A stretch of 64,000 nucleotides of DNA. Source: Luidia sarsii. Lineage: Eukaryota > Echinodermata > Asteroidea > Paxillosida > Luidiidae. Shown here piece by piece: positions 48,930-61,360 of the stretch. Every line of letters begins with the position of its first letter. Position 1 is the stretch's first letter. Under the pieces are notes generated by a model that saw only the letters and a program-made list of their open reading frames with translations, was not told where the DNA came from and ran no database searches. The stretch spans positions 21,037,773 to 21,101,772 of the forward strand of contig OX465110.1 of the NCBI GenBank assembly GCA_949987565.1, written 5' to 3'. Both the position numbers and the translations under genes were made by a program.

Positions 48930-49298
48930 AATGCTCTGAGACATTTACTCAAGCCCCTGGCAAACTGAATCGTCTGCTCAACTCATCCAGTCTATGGTCC
49001 ACCTGCAAATTTCACTTCCACGCTCCGGCAGACTCAACAGTGGTCTTAAGTATCACCTCCCTGCGTGGCTTTGCCTCTCCAGTAGGAACTGGGGGGCGTT
49101 GTTTGCCTCGATTAGTGGTCAAGAATATAGGGCCACTTGGCACCACTCATCTAAAGACAGTACAAAGCTACCAGGAACTTTCTCTACCCATAGTCGTGCA
49201 ATCCTTGGATAACGAACTCAAAGTGGTGTTTCGAGGCCATTCGTGCAGTGTACAGATGAGTAGCTTTGCTGCAACCTTTACTTTCCGTTTGAGAGCCG
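48930..49298 (+). CDS. CUB-type domain exon
   Basis: The acceptor is CTCTCTGCAG at the end of a very long pyrimidine tract, and the donor is GTGAGT. The 369-nt exon encodes one domain of about 122 residues with four cysteines, in CSET, STCK, GRCLP and HSCSV. This is the usual number and order for the two CUB disulphides. Other CUB-like marks are the W-x-x-C-x-F segment, followed by an A-P turn and a hydrophobic strand, CLPRLVV, the NELKVVFR strand and a terminal F-A-A-T-F-T-F strand. There is an N-glycosylation sequon (NSS). CUB domains are extracellular beta-sandwiches that bind proteins or carbohydrate. The Asp/Glu set of calcium-binding CUBs is not evident. The frame is also open upstream through the CT repeat, which is intronic and should not be translated. 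Confidence 0.75.
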
Positions 49299-50403
49299 GT
49301 GAGTACTCCTTTAAACAAGCTGTGAAGAAAAATCAATGTTAATTTTCTCCCACCTTTTCATCGCTTTACAGAACTGTCCTATCATTGTCATTCTCCATCT
49401 TTTTTTTTTCCAGCAAGACTATATGCGAAGTAGGCCAGACTAAATTTGTTGCTAGCCTTTAAGTTGATTGAATCTGTGCCTCCTGAGATCTGAAAGCCGC
49501 CTTTATCGATGGCCTACTTCCCCCATGTACATGTAAGGCTTCTTAGAATGTAGGTCAACTGAGAAATTTGAATCGTGTAAAGCGGTTAGCACCACAGTTA
49601 ATTACGTACATGTCTTGGTTTGCATCGATGTGATTGCATCTCAAATAAGGCTGGCCATTCTTAATGAATGTTGGCATTGTAAACTTGGGTAGTGATGTCC
49701 CTCGCATCTTAAGAAGATTGGAAAGGGTCAGTTGAGTAAGGCTCGTAAGAGGGTGCACCCTACTCTGAGATGTCTTCCTTTGGCCTGGGGATGTGAGGAT
49801 TCAAGGAAGGAGTGTCGATGGGAGATGGAGAGGACGTGTAAGCTAAGAAGTCTGATTGTAATACCGACGTAAAAGTCAATAAAAGAGGACCGAGGAAGAG
49901 GCTTAATGTAACCCAATTAGATTTCTAGAAGAAACTAAATGCTTAGCCCTCAATATTAACAGCCATGATATTGTCAAACTAACATTAGCATAGCATGATG
50001 GTATCTAAAACCATCCGCCTAATGTGCTGTGAATTACTGAATCATATAGGATTCTGCTGATCCATGATCAAGTGGGACATGCCTGGAATTGAAATATGTA
50101 AATCCAAAATATATACCCCAGTTGAATATTAAATATACATACATATAGTGTTTGAAGTCGATAGCATCTGATTCGTAGTATTAGGGAGGTTTTCAATACC
50201 TCAATGGTAAACTAAAGTAACATGTTTTGCAATGAGACGGCTGAGACTACGAAGTACCAGTTAATACCCTGTGTGAGTGTTGATCACAGACAGCTTTGCA
50301 AGTTCCTACCAATATGTATCATGGGACATTGTTGGTCAGACTGCGATAATCCAGTCGCACCATGGAGCGAGGGCAGTATACTGGCACAACCTCTGTTGTG
50401 CCT

Positions 50404-50475
50404 CCACTCCCCCTTCTCTCTCCTCTCCATCCTCTCCTGTCCACTCCCCCTTCTCTCTCCTCTCCATCCTCTCCT
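50404..50475 (+). repeat. 36-bp tandem duplication
   Basis: The block CCACTCCCCCTTCTCTCTCC plus TCTCCATCCTCTCCTG occurs twice in direct succession with almost no change. Confidence 0.93.
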
Positions 50476-52067
50476 GATACTCAGGAAACATGACAAATGA
50501 AGATGCTGTGATGCGCATCCCAGGGCAGATGCGTAATCCGTTACATACGTCCCCTCAAAGTACAGCTGAACCATCCTAAGAGAGCAGAGAGCCTTGCTAA
50601 GCACTGGCCACCCATCCCCTGCCACAGACATTTACAAGAGCTGTGACTCATACTCCTATACTAAATGTATGCAGTCGGCTCCAAATGCTTCAAATACAGC
50701 CCTTATACCTGTAGCTTTCCTGTCCGAGAATAAACACACAAAAGATGGACGGGACTCAAGATATCAGTCCAGAGCTCAATCAGCTTGAAGAAATCACAGC
50801 TACAATTTTACGTGGGTTTACATACATGTACATGTAGCTTTTCTCCAGTTATAGATCATATCTGTATGTCGTGCAAATAGCCTTCTGAATACTATTGGAC
50901 TGAAGTGAAGAACTAAATGAGTCTTTCTTACAAGACAATTCTTAACAGGATATTCACTGAAGGGTTTTCCTTGTTCAATAGGCCAAACAAATTGTCCTGA
51001 AATGATCAGTGTGGTACAGTGTTGGCTAGTCAAAGTGAATCTGTCTAAATTCTCCAACAAACAATTCATTTGGTTGGAGATCCATGGTGTAATATGGGCC
51101 ATGCTAGGACAAGTTTCTTAAGGCTCGCTTAGAACTATCAGGAAGTACGGTATGTGAGCAGGGTCTATATTTTCACAATGCAAGAATAATGTTCTCGGGA
51201 ACAAGTTTGATGCCCTGATTGTATGCATTTACTAGTATTGTTAACATGCATACGAGCACATTGTCTCATTTTCCCTCCTGAGATTTTAAAAGAAATCAAT
51301 CTTTCTTTGACCGCTTATATGAGCACTGATATCCCCTTAAGGATTGTTAAATGTTAAGTTAGTTTATGGAAGCAGGGGCAATGAAACTGTTTTTTTCTCT
51401 GAAAAGTAGGGTGTGGCAAGAATGAATGAGCTTGTGGGAACTTGGATAGAGTCAAGCTTGATAATCTCCATTCACTGCCTATAGAGGGCAGTATTTCCTC
51501 TCAGCCAAAATACAATGATAGGCCCAAGAATGTACGTCAGAAAATCTGCATGAGAAAAAAAGTATGTTGTTCATTGCTAAGATCATGTTGAGTGACCAAC
51601 ATGTACATAATGTTTTTGGCAACATTTCTGTCTTTATTCCCGAGTCCGGATCGAGGTACAGTGCACTGTACATGTGCCTTGTTGTTTTGTGTGATTTTTA
51701 TTAGCGGAAGTAAAACCGTCATTGTTTGTGGTTGACTAGAGCTTGGTTTTTGTCGTCTGTCGTGAGGTCTTATTTACTTACTTTGGGAAATGGGTCATTC
51801 ATTGAATATATTGACCGCATAGTCTGTTTCTTACAGGCTGCAGGGTTGTACCTCTGGTCCATGTATTAAAGAAGCCACTATGGAGAGACCTATCTACACT
51901 CCTTCATTCCTTCATGCATTGGCTTGCTTCAAGGAACACAAATAATTATTTCATCAATATTGGCAACAAACTTTGTCAGTAGTTATTTCTTAAAACGTGT
52001 TTTAGATTTTTTTCAAGATAAAATCATCAAGCTATCTCTTCACTTTGAATCTTAGATGTGTCCTTGG

Positions 52068-52250
52068 TTTATGTACGTACGTATGTACGTACGTGGAGGT
52101 ACAATTCATGTTACATGTAGCTGTACATGTACATAATGTACAACATGTCTGGTACATATGTACATAATCCCTATGTACATGTACATAATGTACAACTTGT
52201 CTGGTACATACATGTACCGGGTACATGTACACATACATGTACACTACTCT
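52068..52250. repeat. GTAC/ACATGTAC-rich tract
   Basis: GTACGTACGTATGTACGTAC is followed by two copies of a GTACATAATGTACAACNTGT and CTGGTACATA segment. Confidence 0.8.
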
Positions 52251-52996
52251 TTCTGGACCATTAGCTTCAAAACTGTAAATTATCACTTGGGTAGGCCTAT
52301 TGAGTTTGTTAGCTTGCCTAGCTTGCCTGTCTGACCTACAGTATAGTGCATGTCCAGTGTTCATGTAGTTATTGTCTGAAAATCTATGCTTTTCATTACC
52401 TGCAGTAGACTATCTAGGTATACGATCTACATAATGATTGACTGAAGTTCATTTGTCTTGCTCTGATAGATGTAAACCAACCCTTTAAGCTAATAATACC
52501 TGTTCATTACCTGCACCAGACCAAATCTATACGAATGACTGAACATTGAAGTTCATTCTTCTTGGTGCAATGGATTAAAAATCAACCTTTAAACTCATGA
52601 AATCTGTTCATTACTGTACCTTAACGCCAACGTACATGTACACTGCAGAACTCGTGGAGTAACAATGAAATGGATTGCAATTGCATGCAATGTACTAGTA
52701 CTGTACATTTATTGAGACAAGAAGACATGAGGCATCTTTTGTTTTACCGTTCAATTTTATAGACTCCATCGTCCAGCAATTGGTTAGTTGATTGAATGGG
52801 ATTGGTTGTGCATGTGTAATGATGTACCCCAGTACATATGTACATGTTAATGGAAGGAATTCATTACTTTTGTAAGGTCAAAAAGTGGTTTATTGCAACT
52901 GAATGTAAGGCTTTTGATGTTGCTTGTATCAGGGTCAGGTTTGGTCTGTATTGCTGGCCCACAAAACCTGGAAATATTACGTGTAGTTGTGGTTTT

Positions 52997-53140
52997 CTCA
53001 AAATTAAGTGGGCCTGATGTTTCGATCCTAGCCGGACCTTTCTCAAAGACAGAGAAAGGTCTTGCTAGGATCAAAACATCAGGCCCACTATATTTTGAGA
53101 TTTGCATTTTGGTAATTTTAGTCAGTAAACATTTTGGTAT
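52997..53140. mobile_element. Fold-back repeat, complete paired copy
   Basis: The halves meet at CTTTCTCAAAGACAGAGAAAGG, with a long right half ending AATTTTAGTCAGTAAAC. Confidence 0.85.
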
Positions 53141-53800
53141 ATCTATAAAATATTAAGCCACAATTTCCTTTTCAAAACTACATGTATGTCTACCGGTACC
53201 TACATTGTAGAAACAAGGGTAAAATATATGCCTTTCAAAAATCTTTTATATTCAAAATGAGTGTAATATATGGTACCCAGGCCCAAGACTTGTTTACTTA
53301 AAGGGTTGAAGACTAAGGATGTTTAGTACATAAACTAAATCCAGGTCTGTGAGAAATTCTGTGAGAATTAACCAATTTGGGGTCCACCATGGATGCATAC
53401 ATGCAGTTGATTCATCATTTACTGTGCATACACACGTACAATGTATTGGGATTGATTATTTAGTTTTAAACAAGTACCGGTATGTCAGATGCTAAAACTA
53501 CAGTAACCCAAATCTTGGGCAGGGAACTGGCTGAGTTTGCCCTCTAGGTGGCGCTCTTGTTAGCTTTCATTATTTGACTAAGAATAGAAAGATAAGCAGT
53601 GTAAAGCTAATCAGTGGAATCAATTCATTTGAAAACTGTTTCAAGGTGTACAAGGCAGAAAATTGCGTCATTGCTTTCGTTGCTGACGGAACTGTTTCTT
53701 CAATAAAGACAGCGCCCTCATTGATGCTAATGACACCAAACCGCGTGTACAGTCTGTACACGTACGTATGTAGAGTAGTTGTTGCCATCACAGTCAGAAT

Positions 53801-53866
53801 TTAAACGGGCGGGAACAAAGCGGCTATTGCAGAAGTTAGCTGTGCACTAGTGCAGGCTGAGACAAG
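53801..53866 (+). promoter_or_regulatory. Possible promoter with non-coding first exon
   Basis: GGGCGGGAA (53807-53815) fits an E2F/Sp-like site in a locally CpG-bearing segment. The sequence after it ends AGACAAG before a GTAAGC donor (53867). No ATG is present before the donor. An alternative start for the plus-strand gene is conceivable. Confidence 0.2.
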
Positions 53867-54797
53867 GTAAGCTTTATGCTGTGACAGCGTTGAATTTACG
53901 AGACTTACAGCAGTTGCTGCTTAAACTCGGCGCCATTCATAATGTCTTTACGGAGCCCGTTACTAGGAGAGTCAGTAGTACTGTAGTTGGACAATTCCCA
54001 GGTTCTTATTGTCGCTGCATTCAAGTCCAATGTCTTCAATTGAATTAACCCACTTGCTAACTTGCTGAGTAATTTACTGCTACTTTCCGTTGGGTAGACA
54101 CATTGAGTGGTGGAAACACTTTGTTTACTTCTGCCTGTACATGTACTTTGGTTTGCCTTTCCCATGCCTCTAATTGGAGTAAAACCTCTTGGTAAAAGTA
54201 CATGTAAATACTTGTCATGATCTAATCCATATTCTATCTTTCATTGGGTGGTATACTGGAACATGTATGCACCGTTCTTGAGCAGCCAAAGTATTGGTAA
54301 TTTACTACACCAACCTTACAGGCCCATACAAAATTGGTAAAAGTCAAAAGATTGCAACAGTTTGTGTGTGTTAAATCATAAATCATTCCAAAAAAGAAAT
54401 CCTGCGAAGGTTTTAGCTCAAATGGTTATCTAAGAAAGTAGAAAAAGGCAAAAAAACGTCATGGTTTTCACACCATTCTGTGGTGTAAGAAATAGTTTAT
54501 TATTTGTGATTAATAAACTATTTGTCAATGTTTGAATGAAAATTTCTAGGGAAGTACAGCATCCCAGACCATAAGATTTCAACATGAGGATTCTATCATG
54601 ACATTGACCATCTACAAACTGTGTAAATTATGAGGAAGTCTGTGGACATCAATGTTTTCCGATCTTCCCAATGTTGTATTTTAACAGCTTCATGTAGGAA
54701 TCAATGAAGGAGAGATCTCAGGAATCATGCACGGCCTTCTGCCGCAGATATTGTATGGTCCTTGGTGTGGCCTGGTACATGCAGTACAGGGTACATG

Positions 54798-54986
54798 TAC
54801 AGTGGAAGTGGAACGTCGCTATAAAGAACATCTTGGGATCCAGGAAAATTGTTCGGTATAGCGATCGTTCGTTGAAGCAGTTGCGGCCACATATTTTGTA
54901 CACAAAAATCGGGAGCCAAAGGGCATGTTCGGTATAGCTGTATGTTCGGTATATCAGTGTTTGTTATATAGCGACGTTCCACTGTG
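54798..54986. mobile_element. pogo/Tigger-like MITE, second copy
   Basis: AGTGGAACGTCGCTATA at the left (54806-54822) is matched exactly by its complement at the right end (TATAGCGACGTTCCACT). The interior shares TTGTACACAAAA, GGGAGCCAAA and GTTCGGTATAGC-type motifs with the copy at 7.1 kb, in inverted orientation. Confidence 0.8.
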
Positions 54987-55949
54987 CATGTACATGTATA
55001 TATGACCATACCCTACACCCAAATGTTTGTTTTTGTAGAACAAGTTTGAAGCTCATTTTTCCATTCTGATTGGGTTAATTGTCTGTTATGCTGCTTTTCC
55101 GTTTATTGAAGTCAAATAAAGTGCGATGAAGACCTAAAAAGGATGGAAGCCAACATATGCTTGAGATGTAATAACCGGTATGTTGTAAAAATTCATTGTG
55201 CCAAAAAATAGTCATTCTTACTGTATGTACATGTACATGTACCGTACTACCAATTTCTCAGGAGTGTTAAGAATTCTTCTTAGAAGAAGTCAAAATTTTG
55301 AAAAGCAGAGTTTTGAAGATCCATTCCTACTCCGATTAGTTAGAATTCATTGTGGGTACCGGGTACAGTTGGTAAGGAATTATTGTATTTCAGCTGTAGA
55401 GGGCGCTCTTCATGCTGATTAACCCTAACTACCTGAAATCCCAAATTGCCACAACCAGGTCTAATTTACAAAGTGCTTGGGTTAACCTTGCTGTTTGGGT
55501 GTCCATCAAAGTCAAACCAGTTGAGGTTGACCATACAGTACATCTAATTAGGAGATGATAATTAAGGCCATATCCACATTTGGAATGACATGAAATATAT
55601 GGGTTTAAAAAAAAAAAAATATAAACCTTTTTGAGAAATAATCTGCAAAAATGGTGCAAACTGTCATAAACTGCCAATGTGAATGACCAAACACTTCAGA
55701 AAAAGAATAAAGGCCTAGTTAGTACGAAAATGATTCCGATGAGGTCATTGAATAGAAGTACATGTGTTCTATGATTGTATCCAAGCAGGATCCTACAACT
55801 TGTAGGATCCAAGGCCCAGGACCTATTAAGCTGGATGTGGGATTATGGATATTACACAGTAGGGCTTTACACTTTGGCAAGAATCACAATTTGAATTGCC
55901 ATTCAAAAACTTGATTCTTTTGCTTGCATTCTTTCATGTACATGTCCAA

Positions 55950-56345
55950 CAATCCTCACTGGTTGTGGTTAGCATTACGGTCAAACGATTGCTCAGGCCC
56001 CTGCCTGAACAATCGTTTGACAATAAACAAGCACAGCACTTCACTGTCAGACTGTGATTATGGGATTGAAAGAAACGCTTCTTTTTCTATGGTGTGGTCA
56101 CACACTCTGCTTGGCAAAAGGAGTTCAAATTCCCAATTCAAATTCTAAGAATAATATGATTGTGTATTGTTGTATTATTGTGGGTGACAACCAGACACAA
56201 AGGCTCTTACCAGACTTAATTGCTGATGATAAAGTTGAATGGAGAGACTGCCTTGCAGTCACTTGATGATCATGATTGTGTCCACACAACAACAAAGGTG
56301 GAGTTTGAATCGTGATTTGAATCACGATCCAAATGATCAGAATTT
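55950..56345. repeat. Dispersed repeat related to 7738-8112
   Basis: It shares GGTTAGCAT, ACAAGCAC, TATGGGATTGAAAGAAACG, GTCCACACAA and GTGGAGTTTGAATCGTGATT with the first locus. The last motif pairs with the ATTTGAATCACGAT beside it. A similar AATCGTGATTTAAATCGTGA occurs at 24.28 kb. Confidence 0.5.
55981..56020. repeat. 18-bp-arm hairpin
   Basis: TCAAACGATTGCTCAGGC pairs with GCCTGAACAATCGTTTGA around CCCT with one mismatch. It lies inside the dispersed repeat. Confidence 0.93.
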
Positions 56346-57739
56346 GTTTTCGCAAGTGAACAGTGCTATTGTATGTAGGCTCACATTGAAGTCACAACAT
56401 TCCCATCTGACTAGACTAAGCAACTTTCCTTTCCACTTATTTCCTGACAATGGATTATTTTTCTCAGTCAATTTCCTCCTGGTGTGTTATTATTTCCTCA
56501 AAGACAAACATCAACCGTGAGAATATTTCCAAGCGAAAGTTTCACTTTGTATCGTCCTTGCACATTCCTACAATGTTATAAAGGATTGAGTGGCCCTGCC
56601 CTGCTACTAACCTCCATTCACCCAACAAGACAGTAACTAACACCGCCAATGACTTCAATTGGCTTTGTACAAGCGTTCCTCTGTCACTAATGAATTGCAC
56701 AATTAAAATGTTAGGCTCCCTGCTGCTTGTCCCACTGCCAACCCTCAGCGCACCCTGGCTCTATAAATCCGGAGCTCTTTTGTCTGGAATTTACCACAAA
56801 CCACACCGTTTTTTTAAGACCCTGTGGACTGAATAGTATTCCGACACGTTGCATTGGAACATAGGCACTGGGCACTAGAAGTTTGCGATGGGAAGCTAGC
56901 ACAGACCTTCCCCTTGCTGTAAAGAATGTCTTGCCTGGCCACTAATACGCTGAGGTTGGGGTTAGATGAGGTCACATTAAGACTCCAGCCTAAAGGCGTT
57001 TGGCCCAGGCAAAAACATAACCTCTAAAAGTCATAGAAAAGGGGCAAGTTAGTCAGGTTACCGCCATGGATTTCGAGCAAAACTTGTCCAAATCCTTAAC
57101 GATGGTTACTAAGATAAATCATCTTCTTTTAATGTAATGTTGTAATCAAATAGTGCTTTCCTTGTAAGTAGTAAAAATAGATGCAAGCTAAAAAAAAAAC
57201 CTGTGTTGATTTTAAAGGAGTATGACAGATTGTTGAAGACTCACGCCTTTAGGGATGAAATTGATACACAGGTGCTGATGTGAGATCTGAAAGCTGAATT
57301 TCCTGTCAAGGTTTGCCCCTTTAAGTTTGGTGAAATAATGGCAGTGTTCCGATGCCCTGAGGCATCCCAAATGTGTTTGGGCCTGGGCACCTACTGATGA
57401 AATAGCATTGATTCATCTTGACACGTTGCCTTGCACTTATGACTCAAGGAATGTCACCTCTCATCAAAGGAGAAGCAGACAGAATGGACCTCCACTCCCT
57501 CTCTCCCGCCCTCCTTTCCCTTGAACCAGGGCTGAAACCACAAACCTCTCTCTGAACCCCCTATGCCTCATTTTCTTAGAAAACTGTCTGGTCTGTGGTT
57601 GGGCTGTGGTTTGATGGGGGGGGGGGGCCTGTCTGATGCAAACACATCAATGTCAGAATTTAAGCGCTAAGAAAAATAGGAAAAATAAAAGGCTTTTTGG
57701 TAGCCTGATTGATGTAAGGAACATGTTGATATGTACTAA

Positions 57740-58707
57740 TAGAGCAATGCAATTTGCTCATTGACCAATTAGAGTGATGCACTCGGCTTATTGACCAATC
57801 AGAGTGATGCAATCAGCTCATTGACCAATCAGAGTGATGCAATCAGCTCATTGACCAATCAGAGTGATGCAATCAGCTCATTGACCAATCAGAGTGATGC
57901 AATCAGCTCATTGACCAATCAGAGTAATGCAATCAGCTCATTGACCAATCAGAGTGATGCAATCAGCTCATTGACCAATCAGAGTAATGCAATCAGCTCA
58001 TTGACCAATAAGAGTAATGCAATCAGCTCATTGACCAATCAGAGTGATGCAATCAGCTCATTGACCAATCAGAGTGATGCAATCAGTTAATTGACCAATC
58101 AGAGTGATGCAATCAGTTAATTGACCAATCAGAGTAATGCAATCAGCTCATTGACCAATCAGAGTAATGCAATCAGCTCATTGACCAATCAGCGTAATGC
58201 AATCAGTTAATTGACCAGTCAGAGTAATGCAATCAGTTAATTGACCAATCAGAGTGATGCAATCAACTCATTGACCAATCAGAGTGATGCAATCAGCTCA
58301 TTGACCAATCAGAGTAATGCAATCAGCTCATTGACCAATCAGAGTGATGCAATCAGTTCATTGACCAATCAGAGTGATGCAATCAGCTCATTGACCAATC
58401 AGAGTAATGTGATCAGTTAATTGACCAATCAGAGTGATGCAATTAGCTCATTGACCAATCAGAGTAATGCAATCAGCTCATTGACCAATCAGAGTGATGC
58501 AATTGGCTCATTGACCAATCAGAGTAATGCAACATCGCATTGACCAATCAGAGTGATGCAATCAGCTCATTGACCAATCAGAGTGATGCAATTGGCTCAT
58601 TGACCAATCAGAGTAATGCAACATCGCATTGACCAATCAAAGTGATGCCATCAGTTCATTGACCAATCAAAGTGATGCAATCAGTTCATTGACCAATCAA
58701 ATTGATG
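57740..58707. repeat. 30-bp satellite with a CCAAT box in every unit, about 32 copies
   Basis: Units read ATGCAATCAGCTCA then TTGACCAATCAGAGTG, at exactly 30 bp spacing for most of the array. Two 29-bp variant units (ACATCGCATTGACCAATC) near 58530 and 58620 mark an 89-bp higher-order duplication. Nearly every unit has GACCAATCAG, the consensus of the NF-Y CCAAT box. The open plus frame (TNQSDAISSL repeats) results from the period being a multiple of three. Confidence 0.96.
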
Positions 58708-58919
58708 AATGGTTCAACTGAAGAGAGTTTCCTTCTATGGCTCTAGCAATGTTGAGTGGATCCCTTGGTGACACTGGTTGATCCCTTAGCGTCCTTGCCC
58801 CCTCCATTGCCTTGTTACCCTTGCTAAGCTGTTCATCTGAATGAAATTGGAGGGGGTATGTGATGCCTAGGCATACTTGGTTATTAACTAGTGCGCTTAC
58901 ACCCCTGCAAAGACCAGTT

Positions 58920-59045
58920 GATTATTTGGGAAGGCCACCATCTAAGGGCTTGATAGCTCGGATGGTAAGAGCGCTGGTAAGCAAAACCAGCTCGGTCTGG
59001 GGTTCAAGGCCTGGTCAAGTCAGAGTTTTTCAAAATTGATTCCTT
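58920..59045 (+). repeat. tRNA-derived SINE copy
   Basis: Leader GTTGATTATTTGGGAAGGCC, A box TGATAGCTCGGATGGTAAGA, anticodon-like stem CTGGTAAGCAAAACCAG with GCA in the loop, B box GGGGTTCAAGGCC and tail AGTCAGAGTTTTTCAAAATTG. This is the most complete copy in the window. Confidence 0.8.
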
Positions 59046-59726
59046 TGACAATAAACCTGTGAAAGATAGGAATTTGTTCAGTGATTGTAAATCTTTGGGA
59101 AAGTAAGATGTTTATAACTGATGAGCTTGGTGTAGATAGTAAGGTACAAAGATTACATTGCATTGAAAGTTTGAAAGGGTTATTTTTTTGGGAGAGAGAA
59201 TTGCACCCGAATAGTGTACCATGAGGTGATTGGAATCTCTTCTTCTGTTAAATGTTTCAGCTCAATCCATCAACCATGTCATGAGACAAAAAACCATTGA
59301 AACAAAATTGATGCCAACTTTCAGACATACGTGAAATGAACTCCTTGTTTTAAGGATTACTCCATGGAGTGACTGTTGGAAACAAATTTCCTCTTTTCTC
59401 AAAAACAGCAGATTTTCCAGCTGTAAGATTTCAGGGAATGTCTGATACCATTACAAACTACGATAAGAAAGTAATTTATCTGGAATGTCCAGAAATTGAG
59501 TAATTTGGGAAGTGGGTTTCCCAAATTCTGAAATCAACGGGTACCCCCAAATTCATGGAAAAGCATAAATAAATAGAATGGGAAAAATACCAGGGTATTG
59601 AAAAGACCGATAGTTTGCATTTAAGGCAGTACAGCATAAACCGAGGAATAGTAACAATAATGGGTGAACAGTTCCTCTGAGTTTGAGAAATCAACCAACT
59701 GAGGTGTTGTGGTTAAACGTGCCACA

Positions 59727-59780
59727 TTGTACATGTACATGTACATGTACTGTACATGTACTGTACATGTACTGTATGTC
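59727..59780. repeat. ACATGTAC tract
   Basis: Tandem GTACATGTAC and GTACTGTAC units. Confidence 0.9.
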
Positions 59781-61246
59781 TTGACAATGGTACCAGTAAG
59801 GGTCTACTTGCACATGTACCTACTTTACAAAGTTATCAAAGCGGCCCTTTCACCAGCGCTAGGTTAGAATACAAATGAGTAAGAAAAGTCAATCCAAATG
59901 CAACCTTGTTTTATTTAGGGTAGAGTAAAAGGGAACTATTTTGTAAAAGAATAGAATTGACAAAATGGAAGGGGTACAGGTGTGCCTGTTTACACCTGTC
60001 TGGTTTTGGGTAATAGGTTTGTTTGGCCATCTCTAGTCTGATGTTTGTTTCATGAACAGTTGAAACATCAGACTTAGCCCAAATATCTGGCTCTTTTTCT
60101 CTTTCCAAGAAGTGTTGTTCTTTTGTCTGATCTGATAACAATGAGGCCACAGTTTGGTGAAATCCCTTGTGAGATCTTCGAGGTGAGATTAGTGGAATAC
60201 AAAGCTGTGCAGCACTGAGATTGGTTCTGCACAATGAACCCTTCCCTCTCTAAGACATACATGTGCAATGACACTGGTTGTCTAGACGGTATGTAAACGT
60301 CCAGTGTTTAGTGCCGATTTGCCTTTACAGTCATAGACATTCTAAATTAGTTTATCAATAATAATTAGAATGCTACATTGGATTTTATCCAAGGTGCGTA
60401 TCAAGCCAGATTATTTAAGTCTGTGTGGCCAACATTTTGTTATCTTTGGATGTGCTTGTCCAAACAAGACGGAACCTTTTTTGTGGTGGAAACTGTTGAA
60501 ACCTCTTGGCTCATTGCCAAATGTTATCCTCTGGTATTTCTTGCATGGTTAAGGCCGTTGAACTCATCAATTACTTCTTGCACTAGCTGTCAAACAAATG
60601 TGAAAAGTTTATCCCAGGATGAGGAACATTTAGGAGGAAGTTCAGGACATGGGAAGCATCCACATTTTCCATTTCTACATGTAGCTTCTTGATTGATGGT
60701 CTACATGAGTAGTGGAGTGGTATGATGTGAAATGTGTTCACACTGGTATAAATGTACATTGATATCAGACCTGTTTTCAGACAACGGTTTCAGGGTCCAC
60801 CAGATCCTGATGGACTACAGAAGGACTCAAGGTCCATTAAACCCTAGTTTGATTTCAGACAGACAGACAATCTTAAAGCATGTCAAAACTCAGACACAAA
60901 AAAACAACCGTATGAGCTTCCTTGACTAATTTCTAGTCGAGTACATTTAGTCAACTGCTTGTACAATGTAACTACTTGTATTTCAGTGTCCTGATAATGG
61001 ACAGAGTACACACTGTCCTAAACATTAAACTACTGGGGTAACTGGCTCATTTCAAAGCCACACCCTATCTCATATGTATGACTTACAGTACACATACATG
61101 TATGTACATGATGTCACCTTCCACTTGGTACTTCCACCATGCAAACCTTGAAATCATGTTTCAGACATTGAACTTGGTTCCAGTTTTGGTTCAACACAAT
61201 AGCTTGAAAGATTGTTATGTGAGTTAACTTAGATTGAACAAGACGT

Positions 61247-61360
61247 ACATAAAAACTGTTGCAAACTGCTCACTGACTAATATGACCTGCAATACATGAA
61301 TCTCAAAAGTTACAGGACCTGACGTTTCCATCCTACTGTAGCAGGACCTTTCTCAAAGAC
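61247..61360 (+). mobile_element. Fold-back repeat, half element near the stalk exon
   Basis: The order is complete, with CCTACTGTAGCAGGACC as a 5-bp-expanded core. It resembles the copy at 10.15 kb (ACCTGCAATACATGAATCTC in both), indicating a subfamily. Confidence 0.75.

Noticed and set aside
57791..58090. 99-codon frame of TNQSDAISSL repeats
   Set aside because: The 30-bp satellite is a multiple of three and lacks stops in this frame. The ATG is part of the repeat, and there is no non-repeat protein sequence.
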